Origin: Mucilaginibacter rubeus
Lineage (GTDB): Bacteria; Bacteroidota; Bacteroidia; Sphingobacteriales; Sphingobacteriaceae
Assembly (NCBI RefSeq): GCF_003286415.2
Contig: NZ_CP043450.1
Location: forward strand, 1-64,000
Length of the DNA: 64,000 nucleotides
Reading direction: 5' to 3'
Each line of letters starts with the position of its first letter. Position 1 is the stretch's first letter. A program made the position numbers and the translations under genes. This document shows positions 36,694 through 45,347 of this stretch, piece after piece. Under the pieces are notes generated by a model. That model was given only the letters and a program-made list of their open reading frames with translations. It ran no database searches and was not told the origin of the DNA.

Positions 36694-38685
36694 TTAGTCA
36701 GCTGTGTCGGGTTTTATATCCTCCAGCTTGTCGTTGTCAAACTTATAATCAAAGTCTTTATCCATTTTATCGCGATACAGTTTCATTTTTTGTTTAAAGG
36801 CCGGGCTTTTCATATACTCCTGCAATTTTTTGCTGGCTTCTTTAAGGCGTTCTTGTGCAGCTCTGATCTCCGGGCTATCCTGGAAACCACGCATTTGCCT
36901 GCCAATATTTTTCATGTCTTCCTGTAATTTTTTAATATCAGGATTATCATAAGCCAACCTCAGGCTATCGCCCATAGCCTGCATGCGGTTTCTTTTGGAA
37001 ATAAACTCCGGCGAATCATAACGGTTGCGCATTTTCTGGCCCAGGGTTTTCAGTAGCTCTGTTTGTTCCTTTACTTCAGCAGGAATTTTGCTTTGCAGCT
37101 CGTCCTGATATTTTTTGTAGTTAGGGTCTCTGTCGTCATTATAACCGTTATAGCCATGATTGTGCGGAATGCCGTATTTTTTCTCCAGGCCCTCGTTCAT
37201 TTTTTTAAACTCGGCGCTGCTGTAATATTTACCGATGTTGTTGCCAATTTCGCCCATCTGTTCGCCAAGTTTTTTAGATTCGGATGTTTCGCCATATTCT
37301 TTCTGAAAATCCTGGCCCATTTTTTCCATTTCGAGCTTCATTTTCTCCATGCCATCGGAGTTATAATAAGCCTGCAGGGCTTTGCTTTTTGCTTCAAGCA
37401 TTTCCTGTTGCTTTTTAAAAGTATTGCTGCTGTAGTATTTGCCAATCAGCTCGCCTTGTTTGCTTACTTCGGCGCTTAGCCTTTCAAGCTGGGCATCATT
37501 AAAGCCGCTGTAGTCAAAATCTTCATGGCGTTGTTTGGCTTTTACAATTTCGGCCTGGGTTTTCTTTTTATAGGTTACAGCCTTTTTTGCTTTCACCTTA
37601 TGGGTGGTGTCATCAACAAATATGGCATGTAAGGCAGCAGGGGTAGCAACCTTTTTAACGGTTAACTTACCATCTTTTATAGTGGGGTTTAGCCAGGCAA
37701 TGCTGCTAACGCCGGCAGCCATTATAGCAATAGCCACAAGCAGGTGGCGGATATTGCCTATAGGTTTCTTCGTTTTCATGATGCGTTCAATTCTGTTTAA
37801 TAAATGATATTTTTTGCCGTTAGCAGCCAGGGCCAGCTGTAAATGCTGTTGCCTGGTTTGCTCCAGTTTAAGGAGGGCGTGCGCGTAGATTAAAGGTTGT
37901 TGCGTTGTTTGCACAACCAGATCATCGCAGCTGTTTTCACGCTCCTGGTTAATAATGCGGTTAATTAATTGGGCAAAGGGATTAAAGAATAACAGTATGG
38001 AAATAAATTGCTGCATCAGGTTCAGCAGGTAGTCGTTGCGTTTAATGTGTGAGAGCTCGTGCAATAAAATGGCTTCAACCTCGGTGGCCGATAAGTATGT
38101 AGTAAGGGTTATCGGCAACAAAATAATGGGGCTTAAAAAGCCAATCATGCAAGGGGCATCAACCATACGGCTAAAGTTTACCCACACATTTTTAGTAATA
38201 CCCAGCTTTTGGCAAAGCTCATCGGCAAAGTCCTGCAGCCTGTCTGCAGGTACCATGGTACGTTTTATCAGGCTGATCCTTTGCCAGCTTAAGCTCACTT
38301 TGAGCAGGTTGAATACCAAGCCAACAAAATAAAGGGCAGATATATAAGGGAGATAACCTTTTATAACGTATTCGTAATAGTTGTTTTGTGGTCTGGCGGC
38401 TACTTCATGCAACGGCAGGTAGAAACGTGGTAATAAAGATGGCGCGTTTGCGGATGTATAATTAACCCACTCGTGCAGCCTGAACTGATGGATAAACGTG
38501 TATATAAACCAGGCGCTGATGGTGAGCATGGCACCCATGGCCCAATTGTGCTTTTTAATAGCCGATAATTGCGGCCTGCAAATAAACACTAACCTTAAGG
38601 CAAACCAAACTAACAAACCCTGCCATACCGATTGCAGAATAGTTACGCCCAACACCTGGCTTATATTATAGAATAAATTTTCCAT
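36694..38685 (-). CDS. M56 family metallopeptidase (BlaR1-type), module A
   Basis: A 663-residue BlaR1-like membrane protease. Transmembrane helices precede and follow the zinc site HELSH (about residue 210), with the later ligand region NQERENSCDDLV; a last helix (about 295-310) precedes a periplasmic tail. The tail (about 385-650) is a charged helical region built of roughly 23-residue repeats of the type YYSSxxFKK or YDSPEF, each followed by a heptad-like stretch, and no penicillin-binding sensor domain is present. The start is ATG 38685, with a GTG one codon upstream. Its blaI lies 5 bp upstream. It is predicted to cleave that repressor on an envelope signal. Confidence 0.88.
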   Translation of the reverse strand: MENLFYNISQVLGVTILQSVWQGLLVWFALRLVFICRPQLSAIKKHNWAMGAMLTISAWFIYTFIHQFRLHEWVNYTSANAPSLLPRFYLPLHEVAARPQNNYYEYVIKGYLPYISALYFVGLVFNLLKVSLSWQRISLIKRTMVPADRLQDFADELCQKLGITKNVWVNFSRMVDAPCMIGFLSPIILLPITLTTYLSATEVEAILLHELSHIKRNDYLLNLMQQFISILLFFNPFAQLINRIINQERENSCDDLVVQTTQQPLIYAHALLKLEQTRQQHLQLALAANGKKYHLLNRIERIMKTKKPIGNIRHLLVAIAIMAAGVSSIAWLNPTIKDGKLTVKKVATPAALHAIFVDDTTHKVKAKKAVTYKKKTQAEIVKAKQRHEDFDYSGFNDAQLERLSAEVSKQGELIGKYYSSNTFKKQQEMLEAKSKALQAYYNSDGMEKMKLEMEKMGQDFQKEYGETSESKKLGEQMGEIGNNIGKYYSSAEFKKMNEGLEKKYGIPHNHGYNGYNDDRDPNYKKYQDELQSKIPAEVKEQTELLKTLGQKMRNRYDSPEFISKRNRMQAMGDSLRLAYDNPDIKKLQEDMKNIGRQMRGFQDSPEIRAAQERLKEASKKLQEYMKSPAFKQKMKLYRDKMDKDFDYKFDNDKLEDIKPDTAD

Positions 38686-38690
38686 CACGT

Positions 38691-39068
38691 TTATTTTTTG
38701 TCCTGATCAAATTGATTCAAAAAGTTTTTAATAGCGTCAATCTCGTCTTTTGATGCGCGGTGCTGGCCAAGCGCCTGAATCACCAAGTCGGAAGTAGAGC
38801 CTTTAAATACAGTAGACAAGATTTTATCCAGAGCGTTGCTTTGCGCCTGCTCCATTGTGAATAAAGCTTTGTATAAATGTGTTTTTGAAGTGGTGTCGCG
38901 CTCAACCATTCCCTTATCATGCATAATCTGCATGAGTTTTAAGGTGGTGGTGTAACCGGCATCCTTGTTTTTAGCAAGCTCCTCGTGAACTTCACGTACG
39001 GTGCACTGGCCCTTTTTCCAGATTACCTGTAAAATTTCAAGTTCGCTTTCTGTTGGTTTAATTTCCAT
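38691..39068 (-). CDS. BlaI/MecI/CopY family repressor, module A
   Basis: A 125-residue winged-helix repressor (KPTESELEILQVIWKKGQCTVREVHEELAK), with recognition helix TTTLKLMQIMHDKGMVERD and a C-terminal dimerisation helix pair. The ATG at 39068 is chosen because homologues start MxIKPTESELEIL; an upstream in-frame start adds 28 residues across the operator. Cleavage by the M56 partner is expected in the C-terminal part. Two palindromes TACGAA-N4-TTCGTA lie just upstream of the start (39083-39122), consistent with autorepression. Confidence 0.92.
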   Translation of the reverse strand: MEIKPTESELEILQVIWKKGQCTVREVHEELAKNKDAGYTTTLKLMQIMHDKGMVERDTTSKTHLYKALFTMEQAQSNALDKILSTVFKGSTSDLVIQALGQHRASKDEIDAIKNFLNQFDQDKK

Positions 39069-39082
39069 CTGTCTCTCTTTAT

Positions 39083-39122
39083 TACGAATTTCTTCGTACA
39101 AATATCTACGATGGATTTCGTA
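39083..39122. promoter_or_regulatory. Tandem operator palindromes upstream of blaI A
   Basis: TACGAATTTCTTCGTA (39083-39098, perfect 6-4-6) and TACGATGGATTTCGTA (39107-39122, one mismatch) have centres 24 bp apart. The same TACGAA half-site class occurs upstream of blaI C. No exact -7 box was found on the minus strand here. Confidence 0.65.
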
Positions 39123-39210
39123 TTTGCAAGCGATTAAGAAAATATTTAACAAATTTTAACGGTTGGGGGAGAAGTGAGTGGTTGATTGGGTTGATTAGGT
39201 GAGTGGTTAT

Positions 39211-39299
39211 TTTTGTCTGAACTCGAATTAAACGAATTTTGAGAATTTGCTCAGTATTCTGTTAATCCCTTAATTCTATAAATTCGAGTTCAGACAAAA
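39211..39299. repeat. Dispersed palindromic repeat, copy 3
   Basis: Perfect 19-bp termini TTTTGTCTGAACTCGAATT (39211-39229) and complement (39281-39299) belong to the same family as 13317 and 22781. It lies in the 337-bp divergent gap between blaI A and murB. Confidence 0.9.
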
Positions 39300-39330
39300 T
39301 TCCTAAATCCAACAATCACCATCTTTTAAT

Positions 39331-39338
39331 TACTTTTG
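39331..39338 (+). promoter_or_regulatory. -7 box of murB
   Basis: TACTTTTG fits TAnnTTTG, 67 bp before the murB ATG. No -33 match was found at the usual distance. Confidence 0.5.
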
Positions 39339-39405
39339 CGCCAGGTAGATTCAAAAAAATAAGAAATTCCGAAATCGAACCTCCGAAATCCGAAATAAAG
39401 AAACC

Positions 39406-40425
39406 ATGCTGCAAATACAGGAAAACGTATCCCTCAAAAACTTTAACACCTTTGGTATTGATACCCGCGCCCGTTATTTTGTAGAAATAGCCCACGAAAC
39501 CGAATTAACAGAACTGTTTGCCGACCCGCAATGGCAGCAAACACAATTGCTGGTGCTTGGTGGTGGCAGCAATATGCTGATGGTTAATGATTTTGACGGA
39601 TTGGTTGTACGGATGAATATCCGCGGTATTGAGCATCGCATTAGTCATAACGATGTTTATGTTGAAGCCGGTTGTGGCGAAGTATGGAACGACCTGGTGA
39701 ACTACTGCGTTTCTCATGATTATGCCGGGGTCGAGAACCTGAGCCTGATCCCCGGTTCGGTAGGGGCGTCGCCTATTCAAAATATAGGTGCTTATGGTGT
39801 CGAACTTAAAGATGTGTTTAATAGCTGCCGCGCTTTTGAAATAGCTACCGGTACTTTCAGGGAGTTTAATAAAGAAGATTGTAAGTTCGGTTACCGTGAA
39901 AGCGTTTTTAAGGCCGAGCTAAAAGGACTATACATTATAGTATCTGTAAAATTTCATCTTTCAATGGTGCCCAACATTAACACCCGATATGGGGCCATTG
40001 AACAGGAGCTGCAAAATAGGGGGATCTCAAACCCTACCATAAAAGATGTATCGCAGGTGGTGGCGCACATCCGGGTTTCTAAGCTGCCCGATCCGTCAAC
40101 CATAGGTAATGCCGGTAGTTTCTTTAAAAATCCGGTGATCAGCGCTGAAGAATTTGCAGTGGTTCAGGCTAAATTTCCGGAAGTGGTGAACTATCCCGCT
40201 GCAGATGGCGGTGTAAAACTGGCTGCCGGATGGCTCATTGAACAGTGCGGATGGAAGGGAAAAACAGTTGGCCACACAGGAACATGGAAGAACCAGGCGC
40301 TTGTTTTAGTGAACCACGGCGGGGCCACAGGGCAAGAAGTGTATAGTTTTTCGTCGCAAATCATAGACAGTGTGTACACTAAATTTGGCGTTACACTACA
40401 ACGTGAGGTTAATATTATTAGTTAA
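39406..40425 (+). CDS. murB: UDP-N-acetylenolpyruvoylglucosamine reductase MurB
   Basis: A 339-residue FAD enzyme that reduces enolpyruvyl-UDP-GlcNAc to UDP-MurNAc, the second committed step of peptidoglycan synthesis. The FAD-binding segment LLVLGGGSNMLMVNDFDG and NLSLIPGSVGASPIQNIGAYGVELKD are present, as are the Tyr-containing KFGYRESVFK and the catalytic region PSTIGNAGSFFKNPV, with the proton-donor Ser. The length and the Tyr loop fit type I MurB. It stands alone, with its own promoter. Confidence 0.96.
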   Translation: MLQIQENVSLKNFNTFGIDTRARYFVEIAHETELTELFADPQWQQTQLLVLGGGSNMLMVNDFDGLVVRMNIRGIEHRISHNDVYVEAGCGEVWNDLVNYCVSHDYAGVENLSLIPGSVGASPIQNIGAYGVELKDVFNSCRAFEIATGTFREFNKEDCKFGYRESVFKAELKGLYIIVSVKFHLSMVPNINTRYGAIEQELQNRGISNPTIKDVSQVVAHIRVSKLPDPSTIGNAGSFFKNPVISAEEFAVVQAKFPEVVNYPAADGGVKLAAGWLIEQCGWKGKTVGHTGTWKNQALVLVNHGGATGQEVYSFSSQIIDSVYTKFGVTLQREVNIIS

Positions 40426-40688
40426 ATAAGTTTATTTAAAGTGAATTCTTGTTTTAAATAAAATTTGTTCTAAATAACATTCCTGTTACAAAATGCCGTT
40501 TCAAAAAGCTTGTTTTTACTTGAATTGTCATTTAAGTGTCTGTTTTTCAGTGATGTAGTTGTTATTAATGTGTTAGATGTACACATTGATAGCCAATAGG
40601 TGCTGAAATTAAAATGTAGAGTTTTTACCACACATTTTGGGTTAGTGGCATCATGCTTGTCTAATTGTTAACACAAAACTTTAACAAA

Positions 40689-41225
40689 ATGACAAAGATT
40701 GAGTTTAACACCCTTGTACTACGTCAGGCGACTTCTTTAAGATCATACGCTTTACACTTCACGCACGACGCAGACGATGCTAACGACCTTGTCCAGGATA
40801 CAATGTTGAAGGCCATAACTTATTACAACAAGTTTAAGGAAGGCACCAATTTAAAAGGATGGTTATATACCATCATGAAAAATACGTTCATCAACAACTA
40901 TCGCCGTTTTGTTAAAATGAGCACCTTCGTTACTAAAAGTGATGAAATTTCATCACCTAACCTGGTATTTAGTTCAACCAAAAACCAGGGCGAAGCCAAA
41001 TTTGTAATGGATGATATTAAAAAAGCTTTAGACAGGCTGCCTGAAGATTATTATGTACCCTTCACCATGTATTTTGAAGGCCATAAATACCATGAAATTG
41101 CCGATCACCTGGATATTCCTATCGGTACAGTAAAAACACGTATTCACGTAGCACGTAAACTGCTTAAGAAAAATCTTAAAGCATATGATAACGGAATCGC
41201 CAAACCCGTTTACGCAGAGAATTAA
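40689..41225 (+). CDS. ECF-type RNA polymerase sigma factor
   Basis: A 178-residue sigma factor: region 2 (SYALHFTHDADDANDLVQDTMLKAITYYNKFKEGTNLKGWLYTIMKNTFINNYRR) and region 4 (LPEDYYVPFTMYFEGHKYHEIADHLDIPIGTVKTRIHVARKLLKKNL). The GTVKTRIHxARK helix is the canonical promoter-contacting helix. ATG 40689 was chosen over an upstream non-ATG start because homologues begin MTKxEF. No anti-sigma gene is adjacent. The 263-bp gap upstream shows no recognisable element. Confidence 0.92.
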   Translation: MTKIEFNTLVLRQATSLRSYALHFTHDADDANDLVQDTMLKAITYYNKFKEGTNLKGWLYTIMKNTFINNYRRFVKMSTFVTKSDEISSPNLVFSSTKNQGEAKFVMDDIKKALDRLPEDYYVPFTMYFEGHKYHEIADHLDIPIGTVKTRIHVARKLLKKNLKAYDNGIAKPVYAEN

Positions 41226-41253
41226 TTCAATTAAACTCCATCATATATTATAG

Positions 41254-41280
41254 AAAACCCGCCCAATGAGGCGGGTTTTT
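41254..41280 (+). terminator. Terminator of the ECF sigma gene
   Basis: Arms AAAACCCGCC/GGCGGGTTTT with loop CAATGA, followed by TTTG. Confidence 0.88.
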
Positions 41281-41307
41281 GTTTGTAAAGAGGAGTGGTA
41301 TAAAAAA

Positions 41308-41393
41308 ATGTCATTGCGAGGCACGAAGCAATCGCATGCTATACAGGGCGGCCATGCTTCCGTGCGATTGCCGCGCTGCGCTCGCAATGACAT
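41308..41393. repeat. GTCATTGCGAG long inverted repeat, copy 2
   Basis: It begins ATGTCATTGCGAGGCACG and ends GCTCGCAATGACAT. The inner part CGCATGCTATACAGGGCGG is the reverse complement of the centre of copy 1 (31462-31549), so the two copies are in opposite orientation. It lies between convergent genes. Confidence 0.88.
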
Positions 41394-41421
41394 GGTTTTA
41401 TGCTTTTTAAAACAATAGTCG

Positions 41422-42903
41422 CTAATCCACTAATATTTTCATTGCCTCCCCAGCCACCACCTGACCCGAAATAATAGCAGGCGGTACACCAGGACCCGGT
41501 ACCGTAAGTTGCCCGGTATACAGTAAATTGTTAATGTGTTTTGCCCGCATGGCTGGTTTAAAAAAAGCCGTTTGCGCAAGTGTATTGGCCAAACCGTAAG
41601 CGTTGCCCTTAAATGAGTGATAATCGCTCTTAAAATCATTAAGCGCGTAACTCCGTTTCACTACAATTGAGCTGCGTATGTCATGCCCGGTAATACGGGC
41701 AAATCTGTCCATCATCAGGTTAAAGTATTTTGCGCGCGTGCTTTCATCGTCATTTAGTCCCGGAGCTATGGGCATCAGGAAAAACAGGTTCTCGCCGTCT
41801 TCAGGAGCCACGGTGTTATCTGTTTTTGAACTGCAGCATACATAAAACAAGGGGTTGGTTGGCCACTGTGGCGAAGTGTAAATTTCTTTGGCGTGCAGTT
41901 CAAAATCTTCATCAAAAAATAAATTATGATGCTGTATGCCGGGTACTTTTTTATTGGTGCCGATATAAAAAAGCAAGCTGGATGGCGACATAGTGCGGCT
42001 GTTCCAGTATTTAGGCGTGTAATTGCGATGGGGGTCATCAAGCAGATGCTGGTCAACATGCTCATAATCGGCTCCGGCAATTACCATATCGGCGTTAAAT
42101 ACGCCTTTGTTGGTTTGTATGGTGTCAACCCGTTTATCTTTTACGTTGATCTTTGTAACCTCTGTGTTTAGTTCAATTTCAACACCAAGTTCGGTAGCCA
42201 GGCTTACCATCGCTTTTACTATTTCGTTCATACCACCCATGGGGTACCATGTTCCAAGCGACAGGTCGGCATAATTCATCATGCTGTACATGGCAGGTGT
42301 GTTTTGCGGGGTAGCACCTAAAAACAACACCGGGAACTCCAGAAGCTTAACCAGTTTGGGATTTTTAAAATACTTGCGCACATGACTGCTCATGCTGGTC
42401 AACAACTGAATGCTGAAGCTTTTTTTGATGAGGTTAAAGTCGATAAATTCGGTAATAGAGTGGGAGGGGCGGAAAACATATTCGCCCATGCCTACTTTAT
42501 ATTTATACTCTGCCTGGTTCAAAAATTGGCGTAAAGCGGTGCTGCTGCCAGGCTCTATTTGTTCAAATAAAGCTTCAAGCTCGGTCATGGATGCCGGTAC
42601 ATCAAGTATCTCATTTTGACCGTAATAAACGCGATAGCCGGGATCAAGTCTTTTGAGCTGATAATAGTCGGTAGTTTTTTTACCAAACAGCGCGAAGAAG
42701 TTTTCAAACACATCGGGCATCCAGTACCAGCTTGGCCCCATATCAAACCTAAAGCCGCTCTGTTCCCAAACCCGGGCACGACCGCCGGGCTGATCATTCT
42801 TTTCCAATATGGTAACCTTATAACCTTCTTTAGCTAAAACACAGGCTGCTGATAACCCTGCAAAGCCCGATCCAATAACAATAATATGCTTGCTGCTGCT
42901 CAT
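41422..42903 (-). CDS. crtI: Phytoene desaturase CrtI
   Basis: A 493-residue FAD-dependent desaturase that converts phytoene to lycopene. The N-terminal dinucleotide fold IIVIGSGFAGLSAACVLAKEG and EKNDQPGGRARVWEQSGFRFDMGPS are classical, as is the C-terminal LLYTGQLTVPGPGVPPAIISGQVVAGE. The start is ATG 42903; an upstream TTG would add nine residues. It is transcribed divergently from crtB with a gap of about 100 bp, so the two promoters are close together. A repeat and terminator lie beyond its 3' end. Confidence 0.95.
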   Translation of the reverse strand: MSSSKHIIVIGSGFAGLSAACVLAKEGYKVTILEKNDQPGGRARVWEQSGFRFDMGPSWYWMPDVFENFFALFGKKTTDYYQLKRLDPGYRVYYGQNEILDVPASMTELEALFEQIEPGSSTALRQFLNQAEYKYKVGMGEYVFRPSHSITEFIDFNLIKKSFSIQLLTSMSSHVRKYFKNPKLVKLLEFPVLFLGATPQNTPAMYSMMNYADLSLGTWYPMGGMNEIVKAMVSLATELGVEIELNTEVTKINVKDKRVDTIQTNKGVFNADMVIAGADYEHVDQHLLDDPHRNYTPKYWNSRTMSPSSLLFYIGTNKKVPGIQHHNLFFDEDFELHAKEIYTSPQWPTNPLFYVCCSSKTDNTVAPEDGENLFFLMPIAPGLNDDESTRAKYFNLMMDRFARITGHDIRSSIVVKRSYALNDFKSDYHSFKGNAYGLANTLAQTAFFKPAMRAKHINNLLYTGQLTVPGPGVPPAIISGQVVAGEAMKILVD

Positions 42904-42972
42904 GTTTAATGTGAAGCCCAAGGTAAGCAAATTGTTTTAGGCCCATTAAAAAACAATACGGCTTTGAATTTG

Positions 42973-42980
42973 TACTTTTG
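42973..42980 (+). promoter_or_regulatory. -7 box of the crtB operon
   Basis: TACTTTTG matches TAnnTTTG. Its position places the transcript start near 42987, which favours the crtB start at 43002 or 43005 over the earlier ATG at 42984. Confidence 0.5.
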
Positions 42981-43001
42981 AAAATGACCACGCGAAGGCC
43001 A

Positions 43002-43835
43002 ATGATGAACCTGTACGATGAAGCCTGTTTTGAATGCAGTAAACTGATAACTAAAAAGTACAGCACTTCATTTAGTCTCGGCATTAAAACTTTCGATAAA
43101 AGTTTCCGGTATCCCATCTATGCCATTTATGGTTTTGTACGTTATGCCGATGAAATTGTGGATACCTTTCATGATTACGATCAGCAGCAACTGATAGACA
43201 GGTTTAGCGACGAAACATTTCGCGCAATCAAAGAGGGCATCAGCACTAACCCGGTTATTCATTCCTTTCAGCAAATTGTTAATCAGTATCATATTGATCA
43301 TGAATTGATCAGGGCTTTTCTGCGATCGATGGCGATGGACCTGGATAATAAGGCCTATGATAAAGAAAGTTATCAGACTTATATCTACGGTTCGGCAGAG
43401 GTTATTGGTTTGATGTGCCTGAGGGTGTTTACAAGCGATGATGTTTTATATCAGTCATTAATTCCCAAAGCCCGAAGCCTGGGGGCGGCATTCCAGAAGG
43501 TTAATTTTTTGCGTGATGTGAAGGCCGATTATACCGAACGCGGTCGTACCTATTTTCCGGGGATTGACTTTAATAATTTTACCGAGCAGGACAAACTTAC
43601 CATTGAAGCCGAAATTAAGCACGACTTTGATGAGGCTTTTGAAGGAATAAAACGCCTGCCCGTTGGCACGCGGCTTGGGGTTTATATTGCTTATATTTAC
43701 TACCTGCAGTTGTTTAAAAAAATAAGTTATACACCTGCTAACGTCATACTACAAAAACGCATCAGGGTATCGGATGCGCGCAAAATGAGTTTATATATCA
43801 AGGCTGTGCTGCAGCAAAAGTTAAATGTTATTTAA
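43002..43835 (+). CDS. crtB: Phytoene synthase CrtB (squalene/phytoene synthase family)
   Basis: A 277-residue trans-isoprenyl diphosphate synthase that condenses two geranylgeranyl diphosphates to phytoene. The family's Asp-rich motifs are visible: YADEIVD (about residue 46) and FLRDVKADYTERGRTYFP (about 166), with KYSTSFSLGI near the start. The desaturase and cyclase neighbours support phytoene rather than squalene. The next gene overlaps its stop codon (TAATG), so it heads a four-gene operon. Confidence 0.93.
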   Translation: MMNLYDEACFECSKLITKKYSTSFSLGIKTFDKSFRYPIYAIYGFVRYADEIVDTFHDYDQQQLIDRFSDETFRAIKEGISTNPVIHSFQQIVNQYHIDHELIRAFLRSMAMDLDNKAYDKESYQTYIYGSAEVIGLMCLRVFTSDDVLYQSLIPKARSLGAAFQKVNFLRDVKADYTERGRTYFPGIDFNNFTEQDKLTIEAEIKHDFDEAFEGIKRLPVGTRLGVYIAYIYYLQLFKKISYTPANVILQKRIRVSDARKMSLYIKAVLQQKLNVI

Positions 43836-44380
43836 TGTTCAGGAAGATTTTTTTTATCGTCAATATTTTGGCGCTGGTGTTCATTTTTCAATCAGTTAAG
43901 GCAGAAGAACCTAATCTTAAAGTACTGCGCAAACAAATGGTTATCGCCATTGATAAAAGCCAACTAACCGACTCGTTGTTTAATAGTCTTAATAACATCA
44001 AAGAAAAAAGCGGTATAGTAAATGGTTTCATAGGTGCTTTACTGGCGCTGAAAGCCAAACATGCCTGGAACCCATATTCGAAAGTAAAATACCTGAACAG
44101 ATCAGAAAAGGTATTTAAGCAGGCTGTAACCGCCGATCCGCATAATATCGAGATCAGGTTCATGCGTTTCTCCATTGAACACAATGTGCCTTCAATTTTA
44201 GGGTTTAATAAAGATCTTGCTGTAGATAGTGAGGATATCATAGCCCAGCTTGATAGAAAGAACTATGGTTCGGCCGATAAGGAATTGACAATAGCTATTA
44301 TCAAATTCCTGATCCATTCCAAAAGATGCACACCTGCGCAAAATCAGGTACTAAATAAACATTTAACCGAACTTACGTGA
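43835..44380 (+). CDS. Hypothetical secreted protein within the carotenoid operon
   Basis: A 181-residue protein with a signal peptide (FRKIFFIVNILALVFIFQSVKA). The mature part is mostly helical (EKSGIVNGFIGALLALKAKHAWNPYSKVKYLNRSEKVFKQAVTADPHNIEIRFMRFSIEHNVPSILGF) with a TPR-like feel, but no recognised repeat or catalytic motif. It overlaps crtB by 1 bp and the cyclase gene by 4 bp, so it is firmly part of the carotenoid operon. Its role is unknown; a periplasmic factor for pigment assembly is only a guess. Confidence 0.75.
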   Translation: MFRKIFFIVNILALVFIFQSVKAEEPNLKVLRKQMVIAIDKSQLTDSLFNSLNNIKEKSGIVNGFIGALLALKAKHAWNPYSKVKYLNRSEKVFKQAVTADPHNIEIRFMRFSIEHNVPSILGFNKDLAVDSEDIIAQLDRKNYGSADKELTIAIIKFLIHSKRCTPAQNQVLNKHLTELT

Positions 44381-45057
44381 GATACGCCTATTTATTGATC
44401 AATTTGCTCACGGTATTTTTCCCTGTGGTGCTTTCGTTTGATAAAAGGGTAGCTTTTTACAAAAGCTGGAAGTTTATATGGCCCGGCATGGGCATAACCG
44501 GTTTGTTTTTTTTGTTTTGGGACGTGCTTTTTACCATCCATGGCGTTTGGTCGTTTAACCCGGCGTACATAGTTGGCGTTAAGTTTTTTGGTTTGCCCTT
44601 AGAGGAAATGCTGTTTTTTTTAACCGTGCCCTTTGCCTGCATATTCATTTACGCCTGCCTTAATTACTACGTTAAATGGCTGATGCCATACAGGCTTACA
44701 GGTATTATAAGCAGCATGATGATATTGCTGAGTATAATGATGCTTATATTTTATCATGACCGGCTTTATACCACGGTTACTTTCAGTTTGTTGCCGGTAT
44801 TGGTTTTACTGATTCAGTATATTTTTAAGGCCGATTGGCTTAACCGGTATTACCTGGCGTACTTTGTAGCTCTTTTGCCGTTTTACATTGTGAATGGCAT
44901 ATTAACTTCGATACCCATTGTGCTGTATAACAATGCCGAGAATATCGGGAAACGCGTAGGTACTATCCCTTTTGAAGATCATTTTTACCTGATGGCGTTA
45001 TTGCTCATGAATATTGGTTTCTTTGAATACTTTAAACAACGGAAATTAAGCCGATGA
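44377..45057 (+). CDS. Lycopene cyclase, fused CrtYc-CrtYd type
   Basis: A 226-residue integral membrane protein with about six to seven helices. Two lycopene-cyclase domains are fused: the first has FGLPLEEMLFFLTVPFACIFIY (PxEE motif), the second contains PFEDHFYLMALLLMNIGFFEYF. The heterodimeric type in Gram-positives is split into CrtYc and CrtYd; here both are in one chain, as in many Bacteroidota. It would make cyclic end groups on lycopene. It starts with GTG, overlapping the preceding stop codon (GTGA). Confidence 0.88.
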   Translation: MRYAYLLINLLTVFFPVVLSFDKRVAFYKSWKFIWPGMGITGLFFLFWDVLFTIHGVWSFNPAYIVGVKFFGLPLEEMLFFLTVPFACIFIYACLNYYVKWLMPYRLTGIISSMMILLSIMMLIFYHDRLYTTVTFSLLPVLVLLIQYIFKADWLNRYYLAYFVALLPFYIVNGILTSIPIVLYNNAENIGKRVGTIPFEDHFYLMALLLMNIGFFEYFKQRKLSR

Positions 45058-45296
45058 TTGAGCTGCCGATATATACTAAATCGCAATTGGCTTTGCGTAA
45101 CGGGCAGGATAAGCCTCAGATATGGGTGGCTTATAAAGGTGATATTTATGATGTTACCGAAAGTCGCTTATGGCGTAATGGAAAACATTATGAACACTGG
45201 GCAGGTCAGGATCTGACAGATGAACTTCCCGATGCTCCACATACCGAAACTGTATTTGAGAAGTTTGTAAAGGTTGGAAGACTAAGCCCTGCATAA
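45054..45296 (+). CDS. Cytochrome b5-like heme/steroid-binding protein
   Basis: An 80-residue domain with the short cytochrome b5-like pattern: LPIYTKSQLALRNGQDKPQIWVAYKGDIYDVTES, then WRNGKHYEHWAGQDLTDEL and TVFEKFVKVGRL. Of the two heme histidines expected in cytochrome b5, the HPGG motif is replaced by GKHYEHWAGQD. It overlaps the cyclase stop by 4 bp and is the last gene of the carotenoid operon. An electron-donor role for a carotenoid oxygenase encoded elsewhere is possible but unproven; no crtZ or crtW lies in the window. Confidence 0.82.
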   Translation: MIELPIYTKSQLALRNGQDKPQIWVAYKGDIYDVTESRLWRNGKHYEHWAGQDLTDELPDAPHTETVFEKFVKVGRLSPA

Positions 45297-45347
45297 ACTT
45301 ATGCATATGGGGCTTGGTTTTGAGTCTTTCCTAAGTAAATAAAAAAT

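Noticed and set aside
37063-37479. 138-codon Phe/Val-rich ORF on the plus strand inside the M56 module A gene
   Set aside because: It is the complement of the Lys/Glu-rich coil; the hydrophobicity is an artefact of reading AAA/GAA codons in antisense.
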